Under the pieces are notes generated by a model. The model ran no database searches, was not told where the DNA came from, and saw only the letters and a program-made list of their open reading frames with translations. Below, piece after piece: positions 35,692-44,219 of a stretch of DNA of 64,000 nt. The DNA lies in contig NZ_JAAOTJ010000017.1 in assembly GCF_011297335.1 (NCBI RefSeq), forward strand, positions 1-64,000, given 5' to 3'. The stretch's first letter is position 1, and the number at the start of each line of letters is the position of its first letter. A program made the translations under genes and the position numbers. This DNA comes from Catellatospora methionotrophica. GTDB lineage: Bacteria; Actinomycetota; Actinomycetes; Mycobacteriales; Micromonosporaceae.

Positions 35692-36156
35692 GTGGCCGTT
35701 CGTATCCGGCTTCTGCGGATGGGCAAGATCCGCAACCCGCAGTACCGCATCGTCATCGCCGACTCGCGTACCAAGCGCGACGGCAAGGCGATCGAGTACG
35801 TCGGTATCTACCAGCCGAAGGAAGACCCTTCGGTCATCGAGGTCAAGTCGGACCGGGTGCAGCACTGGCTGTCGGTCGGCGCGCAGCCGAGCGAGTCCGT
35901 GATCGCCATCCTGTCCAAGACCGGCGACTGGCAGAAGTTCAAGGGCCTGCCGGCCCCGCCGCCGCTGCTGGTGGCCGCGCCGAAGGCCGACCGTAAGGCG
36001 ACCTACGAGGCCGCCGCCCAGGCTGCCGCAGGTCTCGAGCCCGCCAAGGCCGCCCCGGCCAAGAAGGCCCCCAAGGCCGAGAAGGCTGCCGAGCCGGTAG
36101 CCGAGGCCAAGGCTGAGGAGCAGACTGTTGCGGCCGGCGACGACCAGCAGAACTGA
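35692..36156 (+). CDS. rpsP: 30S ribosomal protein uS16/bS16
   Basis: 154 residues from GTG at 35692 (AGGAG nine bases upstream), giving [20 protein letters not shown]. The conserved part ends near residue 85. The remaining 70 residues are a Lys/Ala/Glu/Pro tail, common in high-GC actinobacteria but longer than average. It opens the rpsP-khpA-rimM-trmD-rplS cluster. The 3' end overlaps khpA by 29 bases. Confidence 0.95.
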   Translation: MAVRIRLLRMGKIRNPQYRIVIADSRTKRDGKAIEYVGIYQPKEDPSVIEVKSDRVQHWLSVGAQPSESVIAILSKTGDWQKFKGLPAPPPLLVAAPKADRKATYEAAAQAAAGLEPAKAAPAKKAPKAEKAAEPVAEAKAEEQTVAAGDDQQN

Positions 36157-36391
36157 CGCGGCGCTCCGGCCCGCGCTGGAGCACCTCGTCAAGGGCATCG
36201 TGGACCACCCGGACGACGTCCGGGTGCGCATGGTCGACAACCGTCGCGGGCCGCGGCTGGAGGTCCGGGTTCACCCCGAGGACCTCGGCACGGTCATCGG
36301 CCGTGGTGGTCGTACCGCACGGGCCCTGCGCCAGGTGGTCGGCTCGGTCGGCGGCAAGGGCATCCGTGTCGACATCGTCGACGCGTTCTGA
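36128..36391 (+). CDS. khpA: KH-domain RNA-binding protein KhpA
   Basis: 87 residues with one type II KH domain; the RNA-gripping loop is GRGG in [14 protein letters not shown]. It works with KhpB/Jag in RNA regulation and cell-length control in Gram-positives. The only standard start that includes the whole domain is TTG at 36128, inside rpsP. After the rpsP stop there is only a CTG before the conserved [14 protein letters not shown]. This implies translation coupled to rpsP. Confidence 0.88.
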   Translation: MRPATTSRTDAALRPALEHLVKGIVDHPDDVRVRMVDNRRGPRLEVRVHPEDLGTVIGRGGRTARALRQVVGSVGGKGIRVDIVDAF

Positions 36392-36409
36392 CGGCGGATC
36401 AGCAGTCAC

Positions 36410-36928
36410 ATGCTTCTGATCGTCGGACATGTCATGCGCGCGCACGGCATCCGGGGCGAGGTCCTGGTGCATCCGCGCACTGACGAGCCCGCGTTGCGCT
36501 TCGCGGTGGGCTCGACGCTGGTCGTCGAGCCCGCCGTGGCGGGACTGCCGGGCACACTCACGGTGGAGGAGGCGCGCCCGCACTCGGGCGAGCTCATCGT
36601 CACCTTCGCGGAGATCGCGGACCGCAACACGGCCGAGCTGGCCAAGAGCGCGGTCCTCAACGTCGACTCCGAGCACGTTCCCGCTCCGGAGGACCCGGAC
36701 GAGTTCCTGGACCACCACCTGGTCGGGCTCGACGTGGTCACCGTCGGGGGCGAGCCGCTGGGCAAGGTCGTCCGCATCGACCACGCGCCCGCGTCGGATC
36801 TGCTGGTCGTACGCATGCCCGACGGCCGTACCGGTCTCATCCCGTTCGTCAGCGCCATCGTGCCCGAGGTGGACGTGCCCGGGGGCCGGATCGTCGTCGA
36901 CCCGCCCGGCGGGCTGTTCGACCTGTGA
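36410..36928 (+). CDS. rimM: 16S rRNA processing protein RimM
   Basis: 172 residues. It assists maturation of the 30S head by binding uS19. The N-terminal beta-barrel begins [27 protein letters not shown] in family fashion. The C-terminal PRC-barrel contains [23 protein letters not shown] and [13 protein letters not shown]. The stop overlaps a GTG that could start trmD (GTGA). Confidence 0.93.
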   Translation: MLLIVGHVMRAHGIRGEVLVHPRTDEPALRFAVGSTLVVEPAVAGLPGTLTVEEARPHSGELIVTFAEIADRNTAELAKSAVLNVDSEHVPAPEDPDEFLDHHLVGLDVVTVGGEPLGKVVRIDHAPASDLLVVRMPDGRTGLIPFVSAIVPEVDVPGGRIVVDPPGGLFDL

Positions 36929-36933
36929 CGGCC

Positions 36934-37704
36934 ATGCGCGTCGACGTCGTCAGCATCTTCCCCGAGTACTTCGCCCCGCTGGAGCTGTCGCTCATCGGCA
37001 AGGCGCGCACCACCGGGGTGCTCGACCTGCACCTGCACGACCTGCGCGGGTGGACGCACGACGTGCACCGCACCGTCGACGACACCCCGTACGGCGGGGG
37101 GCCGGGCATGGTGATGCGGCCCGAGCCGTGGGGGCAGGCCCTCGACGAGCTGGTGCCGGAGGGCGCCGCGGCGCGGCTGGTCGTCCCGTCGCCCGCGGGC
37201 GCCCCGTTCACCCAGGCCACCGCGTACGAGCTGGCGGCCGCGCAGCACCTGGTCTTCGCGTGCGGCCGGTATGAGGGCATCGACCAGCGGGTGCTGGACC
37301 ACGCCGCGGAGCGGATGCCGGTCAGCGAGGTGTCGCTGGGTGACTATGTGCTGTTCGGCGGCGAGGTCGCGGTGCTGGTGATGCTGGAGGCGATCACCCG
37401 GCTGATCCCGGGCGTGCTCGGCAACGCCGACTCGCTGGCCGACGAGTCGCACGCGCACGGGCTGCTGGAGACGCCGGTCTACACCAAGCCGCAGTCGTGG
37501 CGCGGGCACGACGTGCCCGACATCCTGCGCTCGGGCGACCACGGCAAGATCGCCCGCTGGCGGCGTGACCAGGCGCTGCTGCGTACCGCCACCCGGCGGC
37601 CCGACCTGCTGGCGGCGCTGGACCCGGCCGCGCTGGACAAGCGTGACCTCGCGCTACTCGACGGGGCTGGATTTCCGGCCCGCCGGGTCGATGTGGCAGA
37701 GTAG
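36934..37704 (+). CDS. trmD: tRNA m1G37 methyltransferase TrmD
   Basis: 256 residues from ATG at 36934, which gives the family start [17 protein letters not shown] at 36925 overlapping rimM is an alternative. This SPOUT-fold enzyme methylates G37 next to the anticodon. The knot region has [11 protein letters not shown] and [20 protein letters not shown]. It lies five bases after rimM. Confidence 0.94.
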   Translation: MRVDVVSIFPEYFAPLELSLIGKARTTGVLDLHLHDLRGWTHDVHRTVDDTPYGGGPGMVMRPEPWGQALDELVPEGAAARLVVPSPAGAPFTQATAYELAAAQHLVFACGRYEGIDQRVLDHAAERMPVSEVSLGDYVLFGGEVAVLVMLEAITRLIPGVLGNADSLADESHAHGLLETPVYTKPQSWRGHDVPDILRSGDHGKIARWRRDQALLRTATRRPDLLAALDPAALDKRDLALLDGAGFPARRVDVAE

Positions 37705-37865
37705 AGGGGTTGCCGTCCGCGGACGGTGACGTATGCCGTCTGTCGCGCACGCCGTGCACGACGACGAGGACTCCAGCCGACCGCCGCCCCGTGCGGCACG
37801 AGCCTGGGTCAGTATCGCCCACACGCGTATCGGCAGCCGATGCGCTGAGATTCAAGGATGCAGCG

Positions 37866-38222
37866 ATGCAAACGCTGGACGTACTTGACGCCGCCTCCCT
37901 GCGGACCGACCTTCCCCTGTTCCGGGCTGGTGACACCGTCAAGGTGCACGCCCGGGTCGTCGAGGGCAACCGGTCCCGTGTGCAGGTCTTCCAGGGCGTC
38001 GTGATCCGCCGCCAGGGCTCGGGCCTGCGCGAGACCTTCACGGTCCGCAAGCTGAGCTTCGGCGTGGGTGTCGAGCGCACCTACCCGCTCCACGGGCCCG
38101 CCATCGACCGGGTCGAGGTCGTGACCCGCGGTGACGTGCGCCGTGCCAAGCTCTACTTCCTGCGCGACCTGCGCGGCAAGAAGGCGAAGATCAAGGAGCT
38201 GCGCGAGGCCAAGGTCTCCTGA
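37866..38222 (+). CDS. rplS: 50S ribosomal protein bL19
   Basis: 118 residues from ATG at 37866 with AAGGA upstream. The conserved [22 protein letters not shown] and [18 protein letters not shown] are present. The 161-base gap after trmD suggests a second promoter or processing site. A strong terminator closes the cluster. Confidence 0.95.
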   Translation: MQTLDVLDAASLRTDLPLFRAGDTVKVHARVVEGNRSRVQVFQGVVIRRQGSGLRETFTVRKLSFGVGVERTYPLHGPAIDRVEVVTRGDVRRAKLYFLRDLRGKKAKIKELREAKVS

Positions 38223-38241
38223 GACCACGGCATCGACGATC

Positions 38242-38277
38242 ACGGGCGGTGACCCCCTGCGGGGTCGCCGCCCGTTT
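38242..38277 (+). terminator. Terminator after rplS
   Basis: 15-bp arms with one G-U pair around a four-base loop, then TTT, 20 bases after the stop. Confidence 0.85.
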
Positions 38278-38349
38278 CGCGTACCCGATGGTTTGTCAAG
38301 GCTGTGTTTCACTGGCCGATCGGGACTCCCGAAAAGTTCTCTCTTCTTC

Positions 38350-38355
38350 TAGGCT
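38350..38355 (+). promoter_or_regulatory. -10 box (TAGGCT) for first signal peptidase
   Basis: TAGGCT lies 46 bases before the GTG at 38402. The same hexamer precedes the other two signal peptidase genes and the NUDIX gene. Confidence 0.4.
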
Positions 38356-38401
38356 TGCGGCCGACATCACGTAGTGGCGAACTTCACGAGCGGCGGCAGC
38401 T

Positions 38402-39289
38402 GTGGCACTCCTCCCCACCGACAGGCCATCCCACGACGACGGCATCACGGGCGAGCAGTGGAAGAAGCGCCGCCGCCGCAGCCGTCGCGGGCGCAAGGGC
38501 ATGCCGCTGTGGCAGGAACTTCCGCTGCTGCTGGTGGTGGCGTTCTGCCTGGCGGTGCTCATCCGCACCTTCCTGATGCAGGCGTTCTACATCCCGTCCG
38601 GTTCGATGGAGGACACCCTGCTGGTCGGCGACCGCGTGCTGGTCAACAAGGTGGTGTACGAGTTCCGCGACCCCGCGCGCGGTGAGGTCATCGTCTTCAA
38701 GGGCCCTGACAACTGGGCCCCGGAGAACGGCCTCGACCCCGACGCCGGTTTCTTCTCCAAGCTCGGCCGGACGGTCGGCGACCTGGTCGGCATCAGCCAG
38801 CCCGGGGAGAAGGACTTCATCAAGCGGGTCGTCGGGCTGCCCGGCGACCGGGTGTCCTGTTGCGACGTCGACGGCCGGATCTACGTCAACGGCGTCCCCA
38901 TCGACGAGCCGTACGTGATCCGCAACTCCCCGCGCGGCGACAAGGGCGACAAGACCTGCAACACCCGCGACTTCGACGAGGTCATCGTCGATCCCGGCAT
39001 GCTGTTCGTGATGGGCGACCACCGTCTGGTGTCACAGGACTCGCGCTGCCAGGGTCAGGTGCCGATCGACGACGTCATCGGCAAGGCGATGGTCGTCGCG
39101 CTGCCGTTGAGCCGCTGGGACTCGGTGGCCCACCAGGAGGTCTTCGACAAGGTGCCCGACGCGAATCTGACAGCGGGCGCCGCCGGGCCCGGCCCCGGCG
39201 CGTCGGTGTCGCTGGCACTGCCGCTGCTGCTCGGGGCGGTCGTGGTACGCCGCAGGCTTACACGCGACAGGGCAACACAGCTTCGGTGA
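38402..39289 (+). CDS. lepB: Type I signal peptidase, long form
   Basis: 295 residues. A Lys/Arg-rich cytoplasmic N-terminus (21-33) leads into a membrane helix (about 38-57). The catalytic Ser is S68 in PSGSM and the Lys lies in DFIKRVVGLPGD. GDHRLVSQDSR is box E. An insertion around NGLDPDAGFFSKLGRTVGDLVG and a second helix near 260-275 set it apart from the next two. It removes Sec and Tat signal peptides on the outer face of the membrane. GTG start, weak ribosome site. First of three tandem paralogues. Confidence 0.93.
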   Translation: MALLPTDRPSHDDGITGEQWKKRRRRSRRGRKGMPLWQELPLLLVVAFCLAVLIRTFLMQAFYIPSGSMEDTLLVGDRVLVNKVVYEFRDPARGEVIVFKGPDNWAPENGLDPDAGFFSKLGRTVGDLVGISQPGEKDFIKRVVGLPGDRVSCCDVDGRIYVNGVPIDEPYVIRNSPRGDKGDKTCNTRDFDEVIVDPGMLFVMGDHRLVSQDSRCQGQVPIDDVIGKAMVVALPLSRWDSVAHQEVFDKVPDANLTAGAAGPGPGASVSLALPLLLGAVVVRRRLTRDRATQLR

Positions 39290-39312
39290 TCGTCGTTTTC
39301 AGTTTCGCCGCG

Positions 39313-39318
39313 TAGGCT
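39313..39318 (+). promoter_or_regulatory. -10 box (TAGGCT) for second signal peptidase
   Basis: TAGGCT is followed by six bases and the GTG at 39325, a leaderless arrangement within the block CGCGTAGGCTCC also found before the third gene. Confidence 0.6.
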
Positions 39319-39324
39319 CCCTGC

Positions 39325-39960
39325 GTGATTGACGAGCAGACCAAAAGCAGCAAGGGATCGTTCTGGCGCGAGCTGCCGATCCTGCTGGGTGTGGCCATCA
39401 TCGTGGCATTCCTGGTGCGGCAGTTCGTGGTGCAGACGTTCTTCATCCCCTCGGGGTCCATGGAGCACACGCTGGACCTCGACGACCGGGTGCTGGTCAA
39501 CAAGCTCGTCTATGACTTCCGCACGCCGGAACGCGGCGAGATCATCGTCTTCGTGTCACCCGAAAGCTGGCGGAACACCCCCGAGCACGAGGATTACATC
39601 AAACGGGTGATCGGTGTGCCCGGCGACCGCGTCGTGTGCTGCGACCCGCAGGGCCGCATCCAGATCAACGGCCACCCGCTCGACGAGCCGTACGTCTACC
39701 CGGGCAACAAGATGGCGCCCGAGGAGTTCGACGTCACCATTCCCGAGGGCCGGTTGTGGGTGATGGGCGACCATCGCGAGGCCTCGGGCGACTCGCTGGC
39801 CAACTACAACAACCACGGCCAGAACATCGAGGAGGCCACCATTCCGCTGGACTCCGTGATCGGGCGGGCCTTCGTGCTGTTCTGGCCGTTCAGCCGTACG
39901 ACGTGGCTGACGGTGCCGGAGACGTTCGAGGGCGTGCCGGAGCCGCCGTCCGGAGGCTGA
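39325..39960 (+). CDS. lepB: Type I signal peptidase, short form 1
   Basis: 211 residues with one N-terminal membrane helix (about 17-36). Catalytic Ser45 is in PSGSM and the Lys in DYIKRVIGVPGD. The GDHREASGDSLAN box is complete. It is about 65% identical by eye to the third copy and differs from the first by lacking the C-terminal helix and the insertion. A 14-base direct repeat straddles its stop codon (39948-39961 and 39963-39976). Confidence 0.93.
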   Translation: MIDEQTKSSKGSFWRELPILLGVAIIVAFLVRQFVVQTFFIPSGSMEHTLDLDDRVLVNKLVYDFRTPERGEIIVFVSPESWRNTPEHEDYIKRVIGVPGDRVVCCDPQGRIQINGHPLDEPYVYPGNKMAPEEFDVTIPEGRLWVMGDHREASGDSLANYNNHGQNIEEATIPLDSVIGRAFVLFWPFSRTTWLTVPETFEGVPEPPSGG

Positions 39961-40016
39961 CGGTCCGGAGGCTGACACAGGGTGGAGCGGGGGTCACCGG
40001 GCGCGCGTGGGACGCG

Positions 40017-40022
40017 TAGGCT
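40017..40022 (+). promoter_or_regulatory. -10 box (TAGGCT) for third signal peptidase
   Basis: TAGGCT is followed by six bases and the ATG at 40029. The 12-base block CGCGTAGGCTCC is shared with the previous gene. Confidence 0.6.
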
Positions 40023-40028
40023 CCGCGC

Positions 40029-40670
40029 ATGATCGACGACGAGAAGAAGCCGCGCGGCGGCCGGGGATCCTTCTGGAAAGAACTGCCGGTCCTGCTGGTG
40101 GTGGCCCTCGTCGTCGCCCTGCTGGTGCGGCAGTTCGTGGTGCAGACGTTCTACATCCCGACCGGCTCGATGGAGCAGACGCTGCTCATCGACAACCGGG
40201 TGCTGGTCAACAAGCTCGCCTACGAGTTCGGCGAGCCGGAGCGGGGCCAGATCATCGTCTTCGAGGCCCCGGAGACCTGGCGCAGCTCCACCGAGCAGGA
40301 GGACTTCATCAAGCGGGTCATCGGCCAGCCCGGTGACCACGTGGTCTGCTGCGACGCGCAGGGCCGGATCACCGTCAACGGCCAGCCGCTGGACGAGCCG
40401 TACGTGTATCCGGGCAACAAGGCGGCCCCGTCGCCGTTCGACATCACGGTGCCCGCGGGGCGGGTCTGGGTGATGGGCGACCACCGCGAGGCGTCGGCGG
40501 ACTCGCTGGCCAACTACAACGGCCACAACCAGGACATCATGCAGGCCACGATCCCGCTGGACGCGCTCGTCGGGCGGGCCTTCGTGCTGTTCTGGCCGTT
40601 CGGCAGGGCCACCTGGCTGACCGTGCCGGAGACCTTCGACGCCGTGCCGGATCCGTCACCCGGCAAGTGA
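40029..40670 (+). CDS. lepB: Type I signal peptidase, short form 2
   Basis: 213 residues. One membrane helix (about 19-38). The catalytic Ser47 sits in PTGSM instead of PSGSM. The Lys lies in DFIKRVIGQPGD and the GDHREASADSLAN box is intact. It is the closest paralogue of the preceding gene, including the C-terminal RAFVLFWPFGRATWLTVPETFD. Streptomyces also has tandem signal peptidases (sip genes) at this place, with partly separate roles. Confidence 0.93.
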   Translation: MIDDEKKPRGGRGSFWKELPVLLVVALVVALLVRQFVVQTFYIPTGSMEQTLLIDNRVLVNKLAYEFGEPERGQIIVFEAPETWRSSTEQEDFIKRVIGQPGDHVVCCDAQGRITVNGQPLDEPYVYPGNKAAPSPFDITVPAGRVWVMGDHREASADSLANYNGHNQDIMQATIPLDALVGRAFVLFWPFGRATWLTVPETFDAVPDPSPGK

Positions 40671-40710
40671 GGCGGCCGCGCCCGGAGTGCGCCGGGCCGG
40701 GCGTACGAAT

Positions 40711-40716
40711 TAGGCT
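40711..40716 (+). promoter_or_regulatory. -10 box (TAGGCT) for leaderless NUDIX gene
   Basis: TAGGCT is followed by seven bases and the ATG at 40724. Confidence 0.55.
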
Positions 40717-40723
40717 GCATGAC

Positions 40724-41188
40724 ATGCAGGTGGAGCGCCGGGCGAGGCGGGCCGGACGGGTGCTGTTGGTGAACGCGTCCGACCGGGTGCTGCTGTTCCG
40801 TGGCAGCGACCCCACGGCCCCCGACGTGAACTACTGGTTCACCCCCGGCGGTGGCCTGGACGACGGCGAGACGACCGCGCAGGCGGCGGCCCGTGAGCTG
40901 TACGAGGAGACCGGCCTGGCCGTGCCCGTCGAGAAGCTGGGGCCCGCGGTGCACTCGGAGGTCGCGCTGTTCTCGTTCGACGGCGTCGCCTACCGGCAGG
41001 AACAGGACTTCTATCTGGTACGGGTGCCGCAGTGGCGCGTGGACACCGGCGGCTTCGACGAGGTCGAGCGCCGGTGGGTGCACGCCCACGACTGGTGGAG
41101 CGTGCCGGAACTGCGCGAGACCGGCGAGATGATCTACCCGGCCGATCTGGTCGCGGTGCTGACCGGGGCGGGGGTCGGCCCGTGCTGA
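40724..41188 (+). CDS. NUDIX hydrolase
   Basis: 154 residues from ATG at 40724. The NUDIX box GGGLDDGETTAQAAARELYE-ETG is complete (Gx5Ex7REUxEExGU). It hydrolyses a nucleoside diphosphate linked to another group; substrate unknown. NUDIX proteins are usual between lepB and rnhB in actinobacteria. The stop overlaps the rnhB start by seven bases. Confidence 0.88.
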   Translation: MQVERRARRAGRVLLVNASDRVLLFRGSDPTAPDVNYWFTPGGGLDDGETTAQAAARELYEETGLAVPVEKLGPAVHSEVALFSFDGVAYRQEQDFYLVRVPQWRVDTGGFDEVERRWVHAHDWWSVPELRETGEMIYPADLVAVLTGAGVGPC

Positions 41189-41874
41189 GCCCGTCGCGCC
41201 CGGTGCTGCGTACCGAAGGCGGCGTCTACGCCCTGGAGCGTGCGCTGCAGCGCCGCGGGTTCGCGGTGGTGGCCGGAGCCGACGAGGCGGGCCGTGGCGC
41301 CTGTGCGGGGCCTCTGGTGGCCGCGGCGGTGGTGCTGCCCGATACGAAGCGGGCCGAGATCGAGGGACTGACCGACTCGAAGCTGCTCACCGCGGCGTCG
41401 CGGGACCGGTTCTACGACATCGTCATGGCGACCGCGCTCGCGCACGCCGTGGTCGTCATCGGGCCCGACGAGATCGACGCGCGTGGCCTGCACGTGTGCA
41501 ACGTGGCGGCGATGCGGCGCGCGCTGGCGGCGCTGACCACGCGCCCGGCGTACGTGCTGACCGACGGCTTCCCGGTCGACGGGCTCGGTGTGCCGAACCT
41601 CGCCGTGTGGAAGGGCGACCAGGTCGCGGCGTGTGTAGCGGCGGCCAGCGTGCTGGCGAAGGTGTCGCGCGACCGGATCATGACACAGCTCGATATGGTG
41701 TATCCGCAGTACGGCTTCGCGCTGCACAAGGGTTACAGCACCGCCGAGCACCAGGCGGCGCTGGAGGAGCACGGGCCGAGCCCCGTGCACCGGCGCTCGT
41801 ACCAGAACGTGGCACGGGCGGAGCGGGTGCGCGGCGCGGCCGAGCTGACGGCGCCGACCGGCCTCCGTGGCTAA
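41182..41874 (+). CDS. rnhB: Ribonuclease HII
   Basis: 230 residues from GTG at 41182; a GTG at 41203 is also possible. It nicks RNA-DNA hybrids and removes single ribonucleotides. GADEAGRGACAGPLVAAAVVL carries the first catalytic DE pair. LTDSKLL, VLTDGF and KGDQVAACVAAASVLAKVSRD complete the active site. It is coupled to the NUDIX gene. Confidence 0.94.
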   Translation: MLSPSRPVLRTEGGVYALERALQRRGFAVVAGADEAGRGACAGPLVAAAVVLPDTKRAEIEGLTDSKLLTAASRDRFYDIVMATALAHAVVVIGPDEIDARGLHVCNVAAMRRALAALTTRPAYVLTDGFPVDGLGVPNLAVWKGDQVAACVAAASVLAKVSRDRIMTQLDMVYPQYGFALHKGYSTAEHQAALEEHGPSPVHRRSYQNVARAERVRGAAELTAPTGLRG

Positions 41875-41940
41875 ACGCGCGCCGCTGGGCGCGGCGCGGT
41901 ACGGTTCATCGGCAGGATGTGGGCCGCAGGAGGGCGAACG

Positions 41941-42258
41941 ATGAGCGCAGAGGATCTCGAGAAGTACGAGACCGACATGGAGCTGCAGCTCTACCGGGAG
42001 TATCGCGACATCGTGCGCCAATTCTCCTACGTGGTGGAGACGGAGCGGCGGTTCTACCTGGCCAACCAGGTGGACCTGCACGTGCGCAACTCTGACGGAG
42101 AGGTCTACTTCGAGGTCGAGATGCACGATGCCTGGGTATGGGACATGTATCGTCCTGCCCGGTTCGTGAAGAACGTCCGGGTAATGACCTTCAAGGACGT
42201 GAACGTCGAGGAGCTCGAGAAGCCCGACATCTCGCTGCCCACCGAAGGCGGATTCTGA
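41941..42258 (+). CDS. DUF2469 protein
   Basis: 105 residues from ATG at 41941 with GGAGG nine bases upstream. An upstream ATG at 41917 lacks a ribosome site. MSAEDLEKYETDMELQLYREYRD is the conserved start of this actinobacteria-specific family (Rv2901c in M. tuberculosis), almost always next to rnhB. The function is not established. The sequence is acidic with a short beta-rich middle and no membrane segment. Confidence 0.9.
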   Translation: MSAEDLEKYETDMELQLYREYRDIVRQFSYVVETERRFYLANQVDLHVRNSDGEVYFEVEMHDAWVWDMYRPARFVKNVRVMTFKDVNVEELEKPDISLPTEGGF

Positions 42259-42289
42259 GCATCCGGTCCTAGCACACCGGGCGCGTGAT

Positions 42290-42313
42290 CGGGCGGTTGT
42301 CCCCAACCGCCCG
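42290..42313 (+). terminator. Terminator after the DUF2469 gene
   Basis: CGGGCGGTTG and CAACCGCCCG close on four bases, 31 bases after the stop. Confidence 0.7.
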
Positions 42314-42377
42314 GTTGTCCACAGGCGCGCCCGGCAGGCCCTCGTGAGCAGGCTCTACGGTCGGGCACGCTGCCGCG

Positions 42378-42938
42378 ATGAGGACCCTGGCGCCCGTGGC
42401 GGCGCTTCTATCGATCATCGCCGTGTCCGCGCCGGTTCCTGATCCGCGTGCCACCACGACACAGGTGTCGGCGGTGCGTTACGTCGGCTCGGTGCCTGCT
42501 GGGGCACCGGTGTCGGGCGGGTGGCGGTGGCCGCTGGCGGGATCGCCGCGCCTGGTGCGGAGGTTCGATCCGCCCCCGCAGCCCTGGCTACCCGGCCATC
42601 GGGGCGTCGACCTGGCCGGGGCGGTGGAGTCGCCGGTGCTGGCCGCAGGTAGCGGAACCGTCGTCTACGCCGGAATGCTCGCCGGGCGGGGCGTCGTCAG
42701 CGTGGATCATCCGGGCGGTCTGCGCACCACCTACGAGCCCGTCACGCCGCTGGTCAAGGCCGGTGACACCGTCGCCGGAGGTACGCCGCTCGGCACGCTG
42801 TCCGCCGGGCATCCCGGCTGCCCTGCCACCGCCTGCCTGCACTGGGGCCTGCGGCGCGGCGCGATCTACCTCGACCCACTGGCCGTACTCGGCCTGGGCC
42901 GAGTCCGACTCCTACCCGGCGGCACTTCGACCCGCTGA
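42378..42938 (+). CDS. Secreted M23 (LytM-type) peptidase-like protein
   Basis: 186 residues. An N-terminal signal peptide (about 1-22) precedes a LytM domain. The zinc ligands are H74 and D78 (GHRGVDLAG) and H155 (LHWG). The position of the usual first His of HxH is C153, so the catalytic His of LytM is replaced, as in some mycobacterial relatives. It could be a weak peptidase or a non-catalytic regulator of cell-wall hydrolases. A TACGGT hexamer lies 16 bases before the ATG. Confidence 0.85.
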   Translation: MRTLAPVAALLSIIAVSAPVPDPRATTTQVSAVRYVGSVPAGAPVSGGWRWPLAGSPRLVRRFDPPPQPWLPGHRGVDLAGAVESPVLAAGSGTVVYAGMLAGRGVVSVDHPGGLRTTYEPVTPLVKAGDTVAGGTPLGTLSAGHPGCPATACLHWGLRRGAIYLDPLAVLGLGRVRLLPGGTSTR

Positions 42939-42962
42939 CCACGACCGCCCTCACGGCTCAAC

Positions 42963-43039
42963 CGGCTGAAGATCGCTGTTTGAGGTCAAAACCTATGTTC
43001 TGGCCGCAGGTTCTGCCCTCAACCAGCGATCTTCAGCCG
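42963..43039. repeat. Family-2 palindrome, copy C
   Basis: 32-bp arms (42963-42994 and 43008-43039) with three mismatches around 13 bases. The ends are CGGCTGAAGATCGC and the inner part GGTCAAAACCT. It joins two convergent genes, and its right arm includes the last codons and stop of the aminotransferase. Confidence 0.85.
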
Positions 43040-44205
43040 CCGTGTAGTAGGCGGGGGAGGTTTTCGGCGAGGCGGTCGTAGTCGGCGGGGTGGTTGTAGA
43101 TCTGGGCGCTGATGCGGATGAAGGCCTGGTCGCGCCACCACATCACGTTGGGTTCGACGCCGAGTTCGACGCTGATCCGGGTGCGCAGCCTCGCCGTGTC
43201 GGTGACGTCGCGGGCAGCCCCGGCGGGCAGCGGCAGCAGGCGCATCGGCACCTCGGGGCCCGGATCGGGCAGCGCGTCCGGGTCCAGCCCCAGGGACTGG
43301 CCGATGATCCGCTGGCCGTACGCGGCGAGGGCGACGTTGTGGCGCTGGATAGCCTCGAAGCCGAAGCGGCCGAACATGTCGAGCCCGGCGGGTACGGCCA
43401 GCCAGGGGCTGTGGTCGAGGGTGCCCTGCTGCTCCAAAAACAGCGGGAAGCCGTCGGGCTGGGAGTGCGACACGACCAGCGGCACCATCCGGTCCCGCCA
43501 GTGCGGGGCGACCTGCAGCAGCGCCGCTCCCGGCGGGGCGAACGCCCACTTGTGCATGTTGCCCACCCAGAAGTCGGCCTCCAGACCGGCCACCGGACGG
43601 TCCAGCATGCCGGGCGCGTGCGCGCCATCGACCAGCAGCGGCACGCCCCGCTCGCGCAGCGCCGTGGCGAGCGCGTGCACGGGGTGGCGCTGCGCGGTGG
43701 CCGAGGACACCTGGTCGACGATCACCAGCCGGGTGCGCGGGCCGACCCGGTCGAGCACCGCGGTGACGGTGTCGGCTTCGGACGCGCCGAGCTCGACCGC
43801 CGCCGTCACGACGCGTACGCCGCGCCGCCGGTGCAGGTCGTCGACGGCCAGCTCGACGGCGTGGTAGCCGTGGTCGGTGACCACGATCTCGTCGCCCGCC
43901 CCTGCCGCCACCGCCGCCAGCGCCAGCGACGTGCCTGTGGTGGCGTTGGCGACGAACGCGCTGCCGGCCGGGTCCGCCCCGCAGAACGCCGCCGCGGCGT
44001 CACGAGCCCGTGCCACCCGGTCCCACAGGCCCGCGGTGACGAACCGGGTCGGATTGGCGTCGTGCTCGTCGATCAGCCGCTGCCGGGCCTCGCGCACCGG
44101 CACCGGCACCGCGCCGAACGAGCCGTGGTTGAGGTGCGCGACGGCCGGGTCGAGCGCGAACAGTTCGCGGGCGCCGTCCAGCGGGGCGGGTGGAACACCG
44201 GTCAT
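43033..44205 (-). CDS. PLP-dependent aminotransferase class V (isopenicillin-N-epimerase-like)
   Basis: 390 residues. LNHGSFGAVPVPV opens the protein as in CefD/Csd-type enzymes. The PLP phosphate loop is ANATTGTSLAL, the cofactor Asp is in LLVDGAHAPG, and the Schiff-base Lys is in GNMHKWAF. It may act as an epimerase, lyase or desulfurase; substrate unknown. ATG at 44205 is eight bases after TAGACT, which overlaps the stop codon of dprA, so it may be both read through from dprA and separately initiated. Confidence 0.87.
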   Translation of the reverse strand: MTGVPPAPLDGARELFALDPAVAHLNHGSFGAVPVPVREARQRLIDEHDANPTRFVTAGLWDRVARARDAAAAFCGADPAGSAFVANATTGTSLALAAVAAGAGDEIVVTDHGYHAVELAVDDLHRRRGVRVVTAAVELGASEADTVTAVLDRVGPRTRLVIVDQVSSATAQRHPVHALATALRERGVPLLVDGAHAPGMLDRPVAGLEADFWVGNMHKWAFAPPGAALLQVAPHWRDRMVPLVVSHSQPDGFPLFLEQQGTLDHSPWLAVPAGLDMFGRFGFEAIQRHNVALAAYGQRIIGQSLGLDPDALPDPGPEVPMRLLPLPAGAARDVTDTARLRTRISVELGVEPNVMWWRDQAFIRISAQIYNHPADYDRLAENLPRLLHGG

Positions 44206-44213
44206 GTACCCGG

Positions 44214-44219
44214 AGTCTA
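44214..44219 (-). promoter_or_regulatory. -10 box (TAGACT) for the aminotransferase
   Basis: On the minus strand TAGACT is followed by eight bases and the ATG at 44205. Its first three bases are the dprA stop codon. Confidence 0.45.
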
